Below, in pieces: positions 1 through 8,088 of a stretch of DNA of 64,000 nucleotides. The notes beneath the pieces were generated by a model, which saw only the letters and a program-made list of their open reading frames with translations, was not told where the DNA came from and made no database searches. Location: the NCBI RefSeq assembly GCF_003151075.1, contig NZ_CP029482.1:6354001-6418000 (forward strand), read 5' to 3'. The stretch comes from Pseudomonas sp. 31-12 (lineage in GTDB: Bacteria > Pseudomonadota > Gammaproteobacteria > Pseudomonadales > Pseudomonadaceae). The position numbers were made by a program, and so were the translations under genes. Positions within the stretch are counted from its first letter, which is position 1; the number at the start of each line of letters is the position of its first letter.

Positions 1-668
1 TCGCCCTCAAGCGCCAGGACATCCACTACCCGAAACCCCGCGTCGTGACCCTGACCCAGGCCACCGAAGTTGGCAGCGTCTACACCCCTGAAGAAATCCG
101 CGCCATCAGCGCCACCTGCAAAGAGCTGGGCCTGAACCTGCACATGGACGGCGCGCGCTTCTCCAACGCCTGCGCATTCCTCGGTTGCTCGCCAGCGGAC
201 CTGACCTGGAAAGCCGGCGTCGACGTACTGTGCTTCGGCGGCACGAAAAACGGCATGGCGGTCGGTGAGGCGATCCTGTTCTTCAACCACAAACTGGCCG
301 AAGACTTCGACTACCGCTGCAAACAGGCCGGGCAACTGGCCTCGAAGATGCGTTTCCTCTCTGCGCCGTGGGTCGGGATCCTGGAAAACGACGCCTGGCT
401 CAAATACGCCAAACACGCCAACCATTGCGCGCAACTGCTGGCGGAACTGGTCAGCGACATCCCCGGCGTGGAACTGATGTTCCCGGTGCAGGCCAACGGC
501 GTGTTCCTGCAACTCTCGGAACCGGCCATCGCCGCGCTGACGGCCAAGGGCTGGCGCTTCTACACCTTCATCGGCAACGGCGGCGCACGCTTCATGTGCT
601 CGTGGGACACCGAAGAAGAACGCGTCCGTGAACTCGCGACGGATATCCGCGAAGTCATGTCCCACTGA
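1..668 (+). CDS. ltaE: Low-specificity L-threonine aldolase, 5' end outside window
   Basis: PLP enzyme that splits L-threonine or allo-threonine into glycine and acetaldehyde. The open frame runs from the window edge (first full codon at base 3), so the N-terminal third is missing; about 221 residues remain. Visible family features are the segment VVTLTQATEVGSVYTPEEI, the MDGARFSNA motif and the FGGTKNG motif whose Lys should form the PLP aldimine. Family members are about 345 residues. In P. aeruginosa this gene lies between the betaine demethylase genes and glyA1/soxBDAG, so its presence next to gbcB fits the glycine end of betaine catabolism. The GTG at 45 is internal and not the true start. 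Confidence 0.93.
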   Translation, partial: ALKRQDIHYPKPRVVTLTQATEVGSVYTPEEIRAISATCKELGLNLHMDGARFSNACAFLGCSPADLTWKAGVDVLCFGGTKNGMAVGEAILFFNHKLAEDFDYRCKQAGQLASKMRFLSAPWVGILENDAWLKYAKHANHCAQLLAELVSDIPGVELMFPVQANGVFLQLSEPAIAALTAKGWRFYTFIGNGGARFMCSWDTEEERVRELATDIREVMSH

Positions 669-694
669 TTCCTTCAAACAGCAACCCGATCCCC

Positions 695-826
695 TGTGGC
701 GAGGGAGCTTGCTCCCGCTCGGCGGCGCAGCCGTCGTAGAACCAGCCAATGCGGTCTGCCAGACAGACCGCATTCTCAGTATTCGGGGCCGCTTCGCAGC
801 CCAGCGGGAGCAAGCTCCCTCGCCAC
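695..826. repeat. REPIN, TGTGGCGAGGG family
   Basis: Two inverted REP arms, TGTGGCGAGGGAGCTTGCTC on the left and its complement on the right, flank a core that also pairs (GCGGTCTG / CAGACCGC). It fills the gap between the threonine aldolase and the SDR gene and would fold as a long hairpin in either strand. Confidence 0.9.
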
Positions 827-932
827 AAAACCCCTTTCCCCCTCCCCTGATCACTCACCCTGAAACTCTTGGTCTACATTGATTGGCGAGCCGCTTCTAT
901 CCGCTCAGACAACAATAATCAGGAGCGTACGC

Positions 933-1757
933 ATGTCATTACAAGGCAAGACCCTGTTCATCACCGGCGCCAGCCGTGGCATTGGTCGCGAGATCGCACT
1001 GCGGGCCGCGCAGGACGGGGCCAATATTGTGATTGCCGCCAAAAGCGCCGAGCCCCACCCCAAATTGCCGGGGACGATTTTCAGCGTGGCGCAGGAAGTT
1101 GAAGCGGCGGGCGGCAAGGCGTTGGCTTTGCAGGTGGACGTGCGCGATGAGGTCGCGGTGCGTGACGCACTGGCCCAGGCCAACGAGCATTTCGGCGCTA
1201 TCGATGCACTGATCAACAACGCCGGCGCGATCAAGTTGACTGGCGTCCAACACATCGAGCTCAAACGCTTCGACCTGATGCACCAGATCAACACCCGCGC
1301 CGTTCTCCTGTGCAGCCAGGCTGCTTTGCCCTATCTGAAAAAATCCAGCGGCCACATCCTCAACCTGTCGCCGCCGCTGAATCTGGCGAGCAAATGGTTC
1401 GCCCAGTACAGCCCCTACACCGTGACCAAATACGGCATGAGCATGCTGACGGTGGGCATGAGCGAGGAATTTGCCAGTTACGGCATCAGCGTCAACTCGC
1501 TGTGGCCGCAGACCATGATCGCCACGGCGGCGATCGAGTTTCAGCTGGGTTCACGGGAGTCGTTCAAACATGCGCGCACGCCCGCGATCATGGCGGATGC
1601 AGCCCATGTCATTCTGGACAGCAGCGGTCGCAGCATCACCGGGCGGTTGCTGATTGATGAGGAAATTCTGGGTGAGAACGGGGTGACGGATTTTGAAAGG
1701 TATCGGTTTGCGCCTGACACCACCGAGCCGCTGATGCCGGACCTGTTTGTTGGTTGA
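933..1757 (+). CDS. Short-chain dehydrogenase/reductase (SDR)
   Basis: Cytosolic NAD(P)-dependent oxidoreductase of 274 residues; substrate unknown. The Rossmann cofactor motif TGASRGIG is at about residues 10-17, NNAG at about 92-95, the catalytic YTVTK (YxxxK) at about 160, with a preceding NLSPP segment in place of the classical active-site Ser strand. That NLSPP feature is typical of the HSDL2-like branch of SDRs. The ATG at 933 is chosen because AGGAGCG lies 6-12 bases upstream and the protein then begins MSLQGKTLFITG, a normal SDR start; a longer frame from 879 has no ribosome site. It sits alone between two repeats, and no role in betaine catabolism can be claimed. Confidence 0.88.
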   Translation: MSLQGKTLFITGASRGIGREIALRAAQDGANIVIAAKSAEPHPKLPGTIFSVAQEVEAAGGKALALQVDVRDEVAVRDALAQANEHFGAIDALINNAGAIKLTGVQHIELKRFDLMHQINTRAVLLCSQAALPYLKKSSGHILNLSPPLNLASKWFAQYSPYTVTKYGMSMLTVGMSEEFASYGISVNSLWPQTMIATAAIEFQLGSRESFKHARTPAIMADAAHVILDSSGRSITGRLLIDEEILGENGVTDFERYRFAPDTTEPLMPDLFVG

Positions 1758-1783
1758 GTGATTTAGGGTGTCAGTTAAATCCG

Positions 1784-1945
1784 CCCCTAACCCTAACCCT
1801 CTCCCCAAAGGGGCGAGGGGACTGACCGAGGCGTTCTTGGAGCTACATCGACCTGAAATATCGGAGTCGAACTCAGGCTCTGAAACCAACGCAGATCTAC
1901 TCCCTTTCCCCTCTCCCCACTGGGGAGAGGGCTGGGGTGAGGGGG
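1784..1945. repeat. MITE-like inverted repeat, CCCTAACCCTCTCCCC family, copy 1
   Basis: About 160 bases with terminal inverted repeats (CCCTAACCCTCTCCCC at the left, GGGGAGAGGGCTGGGG at the right). The interior is shared nearly base for base with a second copy at 25151-25313, including GACTGACCGAGG, ACATCGACCTGAAA and GAGTCGAACTCAGGCT. It has no coding potential of its own. A conserved core marks it as a mobile non-autonomous element rather than a simple terminator. Confidence 0.8.
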
Positions 1946-1980
1946 TGGATCTTGAAGTTAATTAACCTTCCAGCCTCAAA

Positions 1981-3081
1981 TCAAAACTCGATGCGCACAT
2001 CACCCTTCGGCACGCTGCAGCACGACAGGATGTAGCCCTCGGCTTCGTCTTCCTCGGTAATCCCGCCGTTGTGGTCCATTTCGACCTCGCCCCCCAGCTT
2101 CAGCACCTTGCACGTTCCGCAGATGCCCATCCCGCAGGCCTTCGGGATCAGCAGGCCGAGCTTGGCCGCCGCCGCATGCACGGTTTCACCCGGGGCCACG
2201 CGAATGCTCTTGCCGGACGAGATAAATTCGACTTGATGCAGGTCCGCCAGATCGACTTCCGGCGCGTCCGCAGCAATTTCGGCCTGTTCCACCGCATCCG
2301 CACGGGCTTCCGGCGGCGTGGCACCGAACGATTCCTCGTGATAACGCGACATGTCGAAGCCGACTGCTTCGAGCATGCGCTTGACCGCGTTCATGTACGG
2401 CGTCGGGCCGCAGCAGAACACTTCGCGCTCCATGAAGTCCGGGGACATCAGTTCGAGCATCTTGTGGTTCAGGTAACCACGATAACCGGCCCACGGTTCG
2501 CCCAGACCATGCTTCTCGCAGATCAGGTGCAGGCTGAAGTTATCGATCCGCGACGCCATGTGTTCCAGTTCGCGGTGGTAAATGATGTCTTTGGGCGAAC
2601 GGGCGCTGTGGATAAACACCATGTCGACGTTGCCGTTGGTGTCGTAGAACCAGCGCGCCATGGACATGACCGGCGTGATGCCGACGCCGCCGCTGAGGTA
2701 CAAAACCTTCGGCGCAGTGAAGTCCATGGCGTTGAACAGCCCGACCGGCCCGTGCACCGCCAGCTCCTGGCCTTCGTGCAAGGTGTCGTGCAGCCAGTTC
2801 GAGACCTTGCCGCCCGGCACGCGCTTGATCGTCACCGAAAAGCTGTACGGCACCGACGGCGAGCTGGAAATGGTGTAGGAGCGCATGATCGGCACGCCTT
2901 CGATTTCCAGCTCCAGGGTGACGAATTGCCCCGGCTTGAAGAAGAACAGGATCGGCTGGTCAGCCATAAAGCAGAAGGTGCGCACATCCCAGGTTTCCTG
3001 GATGACTTTGACGCAACGGACGATGTGTCGACCGTTGGCCCAGGTCTGGGTGGTTACCGGATTCAGGAAGCTGTTGGACAT
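1981..3081 (-). CDS. gbcB: Glycine betaine demethylase, reductase subunit GbcB
   Basis: Electron-transfer partner of the Rieske oxygenase GbcA: takes electrons from NAD(P)H through flavin and a 2Fe-2S centre for demethylation of glycine betaine to dimethylglycine. The 366-residue protein has an FAD-binding domain (MRSYTISSSP, about residue 70), an NAD-binding domain (LSGGVGITPVMSM, about 130) and a C-terminal plant-type ferredoxin domain with CGMGICGTC and a final Cys in LSCCSVP. The ATG at 3081 gives MSNSFLNPV; an in-frame ATG four codons upstream is less likely. It is divergent from gbcA with a shared 283-base promoter region. The identification rests on domain order and on the pairing with gbcA. 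Confidence 0.95.
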   Translation of the reverse strand: MSNSFLNPVTTQTWANGRHIVRCVKVIQETWDVRTFCFMADQPILFFFKPGQFVTLELEIEGVPIMRSYTISSSPSVPYSFSVTIKRVPGGKVSNWLHDTLHEGQELAVHGPVGLFNAMDFTAPKVLYLSGGVGITPVMSMARWFYDTNGNVDMVFIHSARSPKDIIYHRELEHMASRIDNFSLHLICEKHGLGEPWAGYRGYLNHKMLELMSPDFMEREVFCCGPTPYMNAVKRMLEAVGFDMSRYHEESFGATPPEARADAVEQAEIAADAPEVDLADLHQVEFISSGKSIRVAPGETVHAAAAKLGLLIPKACGMGICGTCKVLKLGGEVEMDHNGGITEEDEAEGYILSCCSVPKGDVRIEF

Positions 3082-3364
3082 GCTGTTCTCCACCGCCGAT
3101 GGTCGGCCTTATGTTGGCGATTCTGCGTATAGCGCAGAACACCCATTTACCTATCTGCGACATTCACATACTTATCGCGACCAGCCCGCATCTACCGGGG
3201 GTTGCGCGTCGGGAACAGATTGGGCCATGTCGCCCATGGATAAGGTTCTGCCCAGCGCCGGCCCCACACTCGCTCCATACCAAGACACAATCTTTACACC
3301 TTGCGTAGCAAACCTGATTAGCCACTTTCGCCGGCCACACAGAATGGCCTTGAGGATCAAATCG
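3082..3364. promoter_or_regulatory. Divergent gbcB/gbcA promoter region
   Basis: The 283 bases between the two divergent start codons must hold both promoters. In P. aeruginosa the gbc genes are activated by GbdR when betaine or dimethylglycine is present, and gbdR is in this window, so the same control is inferred. I could not place a GbdR site with confidence. A purine-rich GAGGAT lies about 10 bases before the gbcA ATG at 3365. Confidence 0.5.
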
Positions 3365-4660
3365 ATGGACGTCACCGCAAAAATCAGCCTGGGCGATCCG
3401 CTGGAACCCGCACGCAAGGCCACCGCACAGATGCTGCAAGAGCGCGAGCGCACTTTCTCGCTGCCGCAGCCGTTTTACTCTGACGAGCGGCTGTTTGATA
3501 TCGATATGCAGGAGATCTTCCAGAAAGAGTGGTTGATCGCCGGCATGGCCTGCGAAATCCCGACCAAGGGCAACTACCTGACCCTGCAAGTCGGCAAGAA
3601 CCCGATCATCGTGATTCGCGGCGCCGAAGGCGTGATCCATGCGTTCCACAACGTCTGCCGTCACCGCGGTTCGCGGCTGTGCACCAGTGAAAAAGGCAAG
3701 GTCGCCAAGCTGGTCTGCCATTACCACCAGTGGACGTATGAACTGGACGGTCGCCTGTTGTTCGCCGGCACCGAGATGGGCGCCGACTTCGACATGAAGC
3801 AGTACGGCCTCAAGCCGGTGAACGTGAAGACGGCCGGCGGCTACATCTTCATCAGCCTGTCGGAAAATCCGCCAGCCATTGATGACTTCCTGTCGACGCT
3901 GAACCATTACATGGAACCGTACGACATGGAGAACACCAAGGTGGCGATTACCACCACCTTGATGGAAAAGGCTAACTGGAAACTGGTGCTGGAAAACAAC
4001 CGCGAGTGCTACCACTGCAACGCGTCGCACCCGGAGCTGCTGAAAACCCTGCTGGAATGGGATGACGTTACCGACCCGCGTGCCGACCAGGCCTTCAAGG
4101 ACCACGTCGCCGCCTCCGCCGCTGCCTGGGAAGCCGAGAAGATTCCTTACGCCCACGCCAGCTTCGGCCTGCGTAACCGCATCGTGCGCATGCCGCTGCT
4201 CAAGGGCACCGTGTCGATGACCCTGGACGGCAAACAGGGCTGCGCCAAACTCATGGGCCGCATCAAGAACCCGGACCTGGGCTCGATGCGCATCCTGCAC
4301 CTGCCGCACTCGTGGAACCACTGCATGGGCGACCACATCATCGTGTTCACGGTGTGGCCGATCAGCGCTCAGGAAACCATGGTCACCACCAAGTGGATCG
4401 TGCACAAGGATGCGGTTGAAGGTGTGGACTACGACGTGGATCGCATGCGTCAGGTCTGGGATGCGACCAACGACCAGGACCGTCGTCTGGCTGAAGAGAA
4501 CCAGCGCGGGATCAACTCCACGGCGTACCAGCCAGGGCCTTACTCCAAGACCTATGAGTTTGGCGTGGTGAACTTTGTGGACTGGTACAGCGAGCGTCTG
4601 CTGAACAACCTCGGGGCCGAGCCTGCGCCTTACCTCAAAGGCGTTCCGGTTCAAGGCTGA
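3365..4660 (+). CDS. gbcA: Glycine betaine demethylase, Rieske oxygenase subunit GbcA
   Basis: Oxygenase component that removes one methyl group from glycine betaine, giving dimethylglycine and formaldehyde. The 431-residue protein has a Rieske 2Fe-2S domain with ligands Cys98-x-His100 (CRHRG) and Cys118-x2-His121 (CHYHQW), followed by the mononuclear iron domain with ENNRECYHCNASHPE. Start choice: ATG 3365 gives MDVTAKIS and has GAGGAT upstream; an in-frame ATG at 3344 and a much longer open frame back to 2885 run into the divergent gbcB promoter region and are rejected. It is followed directly by a strong terminator, so it is probably monocistronic. Confidence 0.95.
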   Translation: MDVTAKISLGDPLEPARKATAQMLQERERTFSLPQPFYSDERLFDIDMQEIFQKEWLIAGMACEIPTKGNYLTLQVGKNPIIVIRGAEGVIHAFHNVCRHRGSRLCTSEKGKVAKLVCHYHQWTYELDGRLLFAGTEMGADFDMKQYGLKPVNVKTAGGYIFISLSENPPAIDDFLSTLNHYMEPYDMENTKVAITTTLMEKANWKLVLENNRECYHCNASHPELLKTLLEWDDVTDPRADQAFKDHVAASAAAWEAEKIPYAHASFGLRNRIVRMPLLKGTVSMTLDGKQGCAKLMGRIKNPDLGSMRILHLPHSWNHCMGDHIIVFTVWPISAQETMVTTKWIVHKDAVEGVDYDVDRMRQVWDATNDQDRRLAEENQRGINSTAYQPGPYSKTYEFGVVNFVDWYSERLLNNLGAEPAPYLKGVPVQG

Positions 4661-4675
4661 CCGATCCGCTGAGAC

Positions 4676-4709
4676 AAAAAACCGCGAACATGTTTCGCGG
4701 TTTTTTTAT
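4676..4709 (+). terminator. Rho-independent terminator after gbcA
   Basis: A perfect stem AACCGCGAA / TTCGCGGTT with a short loop is followed by seven T residues, starting 16 bases after the gbcA stop codon. The A-run before the stem also makes it a plausible terminator in the opposite direction. Confidence 0.92.
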
Positions 4710-4740
4710 TGTTCAAATTTCGACCAATCGCTTTAGAGCT

Positions 4741-5345
4741 GCCACTGGCATGGGGCTGTAGAGGTTCGCAAACAAGTTATCCACACCTCCACCCACAGCT
4801 AATGGGGACAAGTATGGATTTGCTCGAAACTTTCTCTTCATAAAGTGAATAAAAACCGTGACTTATCCAGAAGCAGGGTTTTGAACAGCGATTGGTTGTT
4901 TTTTGATCTATCACTTGCAGGGCACGTTGTACGTGGCTTGCAGTGGTTGGCGAACACGTTATCCACAGAAGCGCCAACAGACTTTGGGGGCAACTTTCAC
5001 CGAACTGTGGAAAACCCGCGCAAAGCGCGGTAAATCAAGGTTTACGGCTGGTTTGCTCCGCTAAAACGGTGATTTGATCGTTTTTTGATCACCAGCCGGA
5101 TAAGCCCGTTTTATATAGCCTGTAGCGGACAGCGAACATCTTATCCACAGATGCGCTAACAGAGATTGGGGGCAAGTATTAACGCTTGTGCAAAGTTATC
5201 CTCTGGAAAAAGCGTGGAAAAACCGCAAGTTAGCCTGGTTGTTTTTTGTACGAAGGCTTGCAGGGCTTGTTTTGTATGGGGTGCAGCGAAGGGCGAACAC
5301 GTTATCCACAGAAGCGCTAACAGGGATTGTGGGTAAAACCGTTCA
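4741..5345. repeat. Degenerate tandem repeat with four consensus DnaA boxes
   Basis: The 9-mer TTATCCACA, the consensus DnaA box, occurs exactly at 4777, 4959, 5141 and 5302, all on the same strand, so the spacing is 182, 182 and 161 bases. Each copy sits in a longer conserved block: GCGAACA, then TTATCCACAG, then GCGCTAACAG and a G-rich TTGGGGGCAA. Between blocks, GTTTTTTGATC and CTTGCAGGGC recur (about 4898, 5080, 5240). Weaker matches (ACTTATCCAG at 4861, GTTATCCTCT near 5195) lie in between. There is no open frame of note. It separates gbcA from the minus-strand protease gene, whose stop codon falls inside the last unit. Function unknown; DnaA titration, a cryptic origin or a plain dispersed repeat are all possible. 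Confidence 0.8.
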
Positions 5346-6512
5346 GCGCCTGTTGAAACACGACAAGCCAGCGTCGATGTCCAGATTGAGCTCATAGTCA
5401 TCGAATGCCCGCCACCCGAACAAAATCGAAGGCACGTAGCGCCCCGCCAGTAACGACGGCGGGATCGTGAAGCTCGGGTAGTGTTTATAAGTGACCGGCG
5501 CGGTATGACCCGACAGATTCAACTCGCCCTGAAAGGTTTGGTAGTTGGGCCTCGCGGCGACGTGAACGGGAGAGCTGCCCGGCGCGGCGGACGTCAGGTA
5601 ATCCACATTGCCGGTGTCGATAATCCCCAGGGTCGCCCGACGATCCAGCCGTGCGGCAATGGTTAATCGTTGATTGATGTCCATGCGCGTATAGGTGATC
5701 GGTGAATCACATCCGGTGGGAGGTCGGGCGTTGAGCTCCAGGGTTTTCTTCGTGACTTTCAGGCGTCCCAACTTGCCGATCAGGTCCAGACCCAGCAGGT
5801 TGTCCCGGTCACTGACAAACACCAGCACATTCCTGAACTCGCTTGCGCCGATCTTCAACGACTTGAGGATCCCGAGTTTGGCCGACAGGTCGCGCTCACC
5901 GTAAAAGGTGCTGTAGCCATAGTGAGAGTCGGTTAGCAGCTTGATCCCCATCTGCTTCGCGGTGACAGTGTTAACCCGTGTTTGCGGGGCGCCGGTGTCC
6001 AGGATGAAGCGTGACGTGAAGCCGTTCGCCGCGGTGACATCGATATAGGGCAGCACTTCGTCAGACACGTAATCGTCAGTGGGGGACGGGTAAATCGCGA
6101 GGACTTCGCGGCGCTGGGTTCTTTCCACGGAAAAATCGGCGACCGTGCGCAAGGTCACGATCGACTGGCTGCCAAACATGGAAAACAACACCTTGAGTTC
6201 CGGGTCGGTGCCGATAGCCCGGGCATGACGACGCTTGATTGCCAAGTAGTAATCGGGAAGCTGATTGGCGGCTTTGTCCTCGAAGATTCGGGCCAGAACG
6301 GTCACGGAGCAATTGAGGTTTTCATCAGCCGCCAACACCTTGTCGCACTGCTGCTTCATCTGCGCCAGAGAGGCTTTTCGTCCCGGTTCCGACGCCAGCC
6401 ATTGGTAAAAATCAGGCTCTTTGCTGGTGTCGGCCGTCGAATACGGGGACACCACCAGAAGCACCATCACGGCACAGATCAGACATGTCTCACGTCGACT
6501 GACCGCGTTCAT
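5343..6512 (-). CDS. Secreted or membrane-anchored retropepsin-like aspartyl protease
   Basis: A 389-residue protein with an N-terminal hydrophobic signal segment (CLICAVMVLLVVSPYS) that should send it to the periplasm. The central FILDTGAPQTRVN is the hydrophobic-hydrophobic-D-T-G motif of aspartyl proteases of the retropepsin/clan AA type, at about residue 170; a second IIDTGNVDYLTS lies about 120 residues later, so both catalytic aspartates may be on one chain. The ATG at 6512 is preferred over a TTG two codons upstream. The last codons run into the DnaA-box repeat at 5302-5345. Substrate and role are unknown, and it does not look related to betaine metabolism. Confidence 0.75.
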   Translation of the reverse strand: MNAVSRRETCLICAVMVLLVVSPYSTADTSKEPDFYQWLASEPGRKASLAQMKQQCDKVLAADENLNCSVTVLARIFEDKAANQLPDYYLAIKRRHARAIGTDPELKVLFSMFGSQSIVTLRTVADFSVERTQRREVLAIYPSPTDDYVSDEVLPYIDVTAANGFTSRFILDTGAPQTRVNTVTAKQMGIKLLTDSHYGYSTFYGERDLSAKLGILKSLKIGASEFRNVLVFVSDRDNLLGLDLIGKLGRLKVTKKTLELNARPPTGCDSPITYTRMDINQRLTIAARLDRRATLGIIDTGNVDYLTSAAPGSSPVHVAARPNYQTFQGELNLSGHTAPVTYKHYPSFTIPPSLLAGRYVPSILFGWRAFDDYELNLDIDAGLSCFNRR

Positions 6513-6591
6513 GGTCAACCCATTGTTGAAAACGCGTTGTATGAATTAGCGCTGCTGCCGGATCGGGCCGCTCATAAAGAAATGTAGCTCA

Positions 6592-7158
6592 CTAGGGCCG
6601 ATACATCAGGTAGGCCTCCCCCGTGACCCGGATCATCGGATGGGGCGTGATCTGGCAGGTGTCAACGATGCGGAAGCCATGACGCTCATAGAACCGACGA
6701 GCGCCAGTGTTGGCGGCGTAGTCGATCAGGCTCAAGCCGTTGAGCCCGAGCCGGTTGGCACGGTCGTAGGCGTAGGCGAGGAATTGCTTGCCCAGGCCCA
6801 GGTTCCGCCAGCCTTCATGCAGCGCGAGGCTGGAAATGTAGAGCGTGTCGGGGATTTCCATCTTCGCGTAAGGCGCCAGGACCGGATCGGTGGTCGGCTC
6901 TGCCAGCGGATCGTGGCGCATCACGTAGCTGTGCAGCATGCCGATGACGTTGCCATCGGCCTCGGCAATCAGGCAGTTCTGCCAAGAGAAATCCACGTCG
7001 TCACGGGCGTAACGAGTGGCGCCGACCTCCAGCAGATCCTGACCGGGCTGGGCCAGTTGGCTCCAGATGTAATCGGCAGCCCCCTCCGATGTTATTTGAA
7101 AGAGACGCGCAATCTCACGCGCATCGGCGCGCACTGCCGAACGGAATTCAACGGCCAT
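6592..7158 (-). CDS. GNAT-family N-acetyltransferase
   Basis: A 188-residue cytosolic acetyltransferase. The acetyl-CoA binding region is visible as LYISSLALHEGWRNLGLGKQ (the R/Q-x-x-G-x-G/A equivalent is RNLGLG), followed by the C-terminal NTGARRFYERHGFRIVD motif of the fold. The ATG at 7158 gives MAVEFRSAVRADA, a typical GNAT beginning. A longer frame starting at 7251 would translate through the REPIN at 7193-7281 and is rejected. Substrate unknown; lies between the protease gene and the etfBA genes on the same strand. Confidence 0.85.
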   Translation of the reverse strand: MAVEFRSAVRADAREIARLFQITSEGAADYIWSQLAQPGQDLLEVGATRYARDDVDFSWQNCLIAEADGNVIGMLHSYVMRHDPLAEPTTDPVLAPYAKMEIPDTLYISSLALHEGWRNLGLGKQFLAYAYDRANRLGLNGLSLIDYAANTGARRFYERHGFRIVDTCQITPHPMIRVTGEAYLMYRP

Positions 7159-7192
7159 TGTTTCCCCATAAATGTCGGTGACACGAACACCC

Positions 7193-7281
7193 TGTGGGAG
7201 CGAGCTTGCTCGCGAAGGCGGCGTGTCAGGCAATTCAAATGTCACTGACACACTGCATTCGCGAGCAAGCCCGCTCCCACA
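7193..7281. repeat. REPIN, TGTGGGAGCGAGC family
   Basis: Arms TGTGGGAGCGAGCTTGCTCG and its near-complement enclose a paired core around GTGTCAG / CTGACAC. It separates the GNAT gene from etfB in the same transcription direction. Confidence 0.9.
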
Positions 7282-7302
7282 GTGGATAGTGGTGAAATTG
7301 AG

Positions 7303-8073
7303 TTAGCGGACCACGCCTTCTTCGATCAGTAACTTGAGAATGGCTTCGGCACCGGCCTGCGCCGTCACGCCTTTGAGCACTTGTCCACCGCCGCCACTGG
7401 CCTTGGCCGTCGCGGCTTTCATCCGGTCCGCGCCGCTCTTGGCCTTGATCACCTTCAAGCGTTTTGGCCGTGGCTTGGCCGGTTGCAGGGTAGCGACGGC
7501 CAGCAGTTCATCGTCGATGACTTCAACCTCGTCCGCCTGCAACACCCCGCGCCGCGCTGGGCCATAAGCGCTCTGCCGAGGCTTCGGTGCGGCGTTATCC
7601 ACAGTCGCCAGAAACGGCAACCGAACCTTCAACCGACGGCGCTGACCACGAGGCAAAGCTTGTAGCACCAGCGCCGAACTGCCATCGATGGACTCCACCT
7701 GAGCCAGCCCGACCACCAGCGGCCAGCCAAGGCTTTCCGCCAGCAGGAACGGCAACATCCCCGAGCCTTCACCGGTTTCCGCCTGGCTGCCGGTCAGCAC
7801 CACTTGCGCCCCAGCGTCACGCAGGTACGCGGTCAATGCCGGCAAGGCATCGGCGCCTTCCGGTTGTTCGAGCACATGCAGTTGTTCCAGGCCCATGCCC
7901 AGATAAGCGCGCAGCGCCGGCTCCGCAACATCGCCGGCATGCAGCACTTGCAGGTTATCCCCAGCCAGTTGCAGGCCCAGTTCCACCGCCCGCGCATCCT
8001 GCTCCGCGCGACGTGGCCGGCCGGAGGTCGGGTGGGCGCCGATGGACACCAGGCTGATGATTTTCGTGCTCAT
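7303..8073 (-). CDS. etfB: Electron transfer flavoprotein beta subunit of the dimethylglycine operon
   Basis: A 256-residue EtfB-like protein, last gene of the dgc operon. Family-typical features are the N-terminal MSTKIISLVSIGAHP, the central AQVVLTGSQAETGEGSGMLP (the conserved TGxQxxDxxx..G..P nucleotide-binding region) and PRGQRRRLKVRLPFLATV. With EtfA it should carry electrons from DgcA/DgcB towards the quinone pool. Start at 8073 is preceded by AAGGAAAGGAAAGGG. The gap to etfA is 15 bases. The lysine/alanine-rich C-terminal region departs from housekeeping EtfB. Confidence 0.88.
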   Translation of the reverse strand: MSTKIISLVSIGAHPTSGRPRRAEQDARAVELGLQLAGDNLQVLHAGDVAEPALRAYLGMGLEQLHVLEQPEGADALPALTAYLRDAGAQVVLTGSQAETGEGSGMLPFLLAESLGWPLVVGLAQVESIDGSSALVLQALPRGQRRRLKVRLPFLATVDNAAPKPRQSAYGPARRGVLQADEVEVIDDELLAVATLQPAKPRPKRLKVIKAKSGADRMKAATAKASGGGGQVLKGVTAQAGAEAILKLLIEEGVVR

Positions 8074-8088
8074 AACCCTTTCCTTTCC

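Noticed and set aside
2885..3364. N-terminal extension of gbcA to 2885
   Set aside because: It overlaps gbcB on the other strand and the divergent promoter region; the ATG at 3365 has a ribosome site and the family N-terminus.
4777..5310. CRISPR array
   Set aside because: The repeat period is 161-182 bases with degenerate long units; there is no short constant repeat with unique spacers and no cas gene.
5481..5904. Short plus-strand ORFs within the protease gene
   Set aside because: They lie in the antisense strand of a gene with clear protease motifs and have no ribosome sites.
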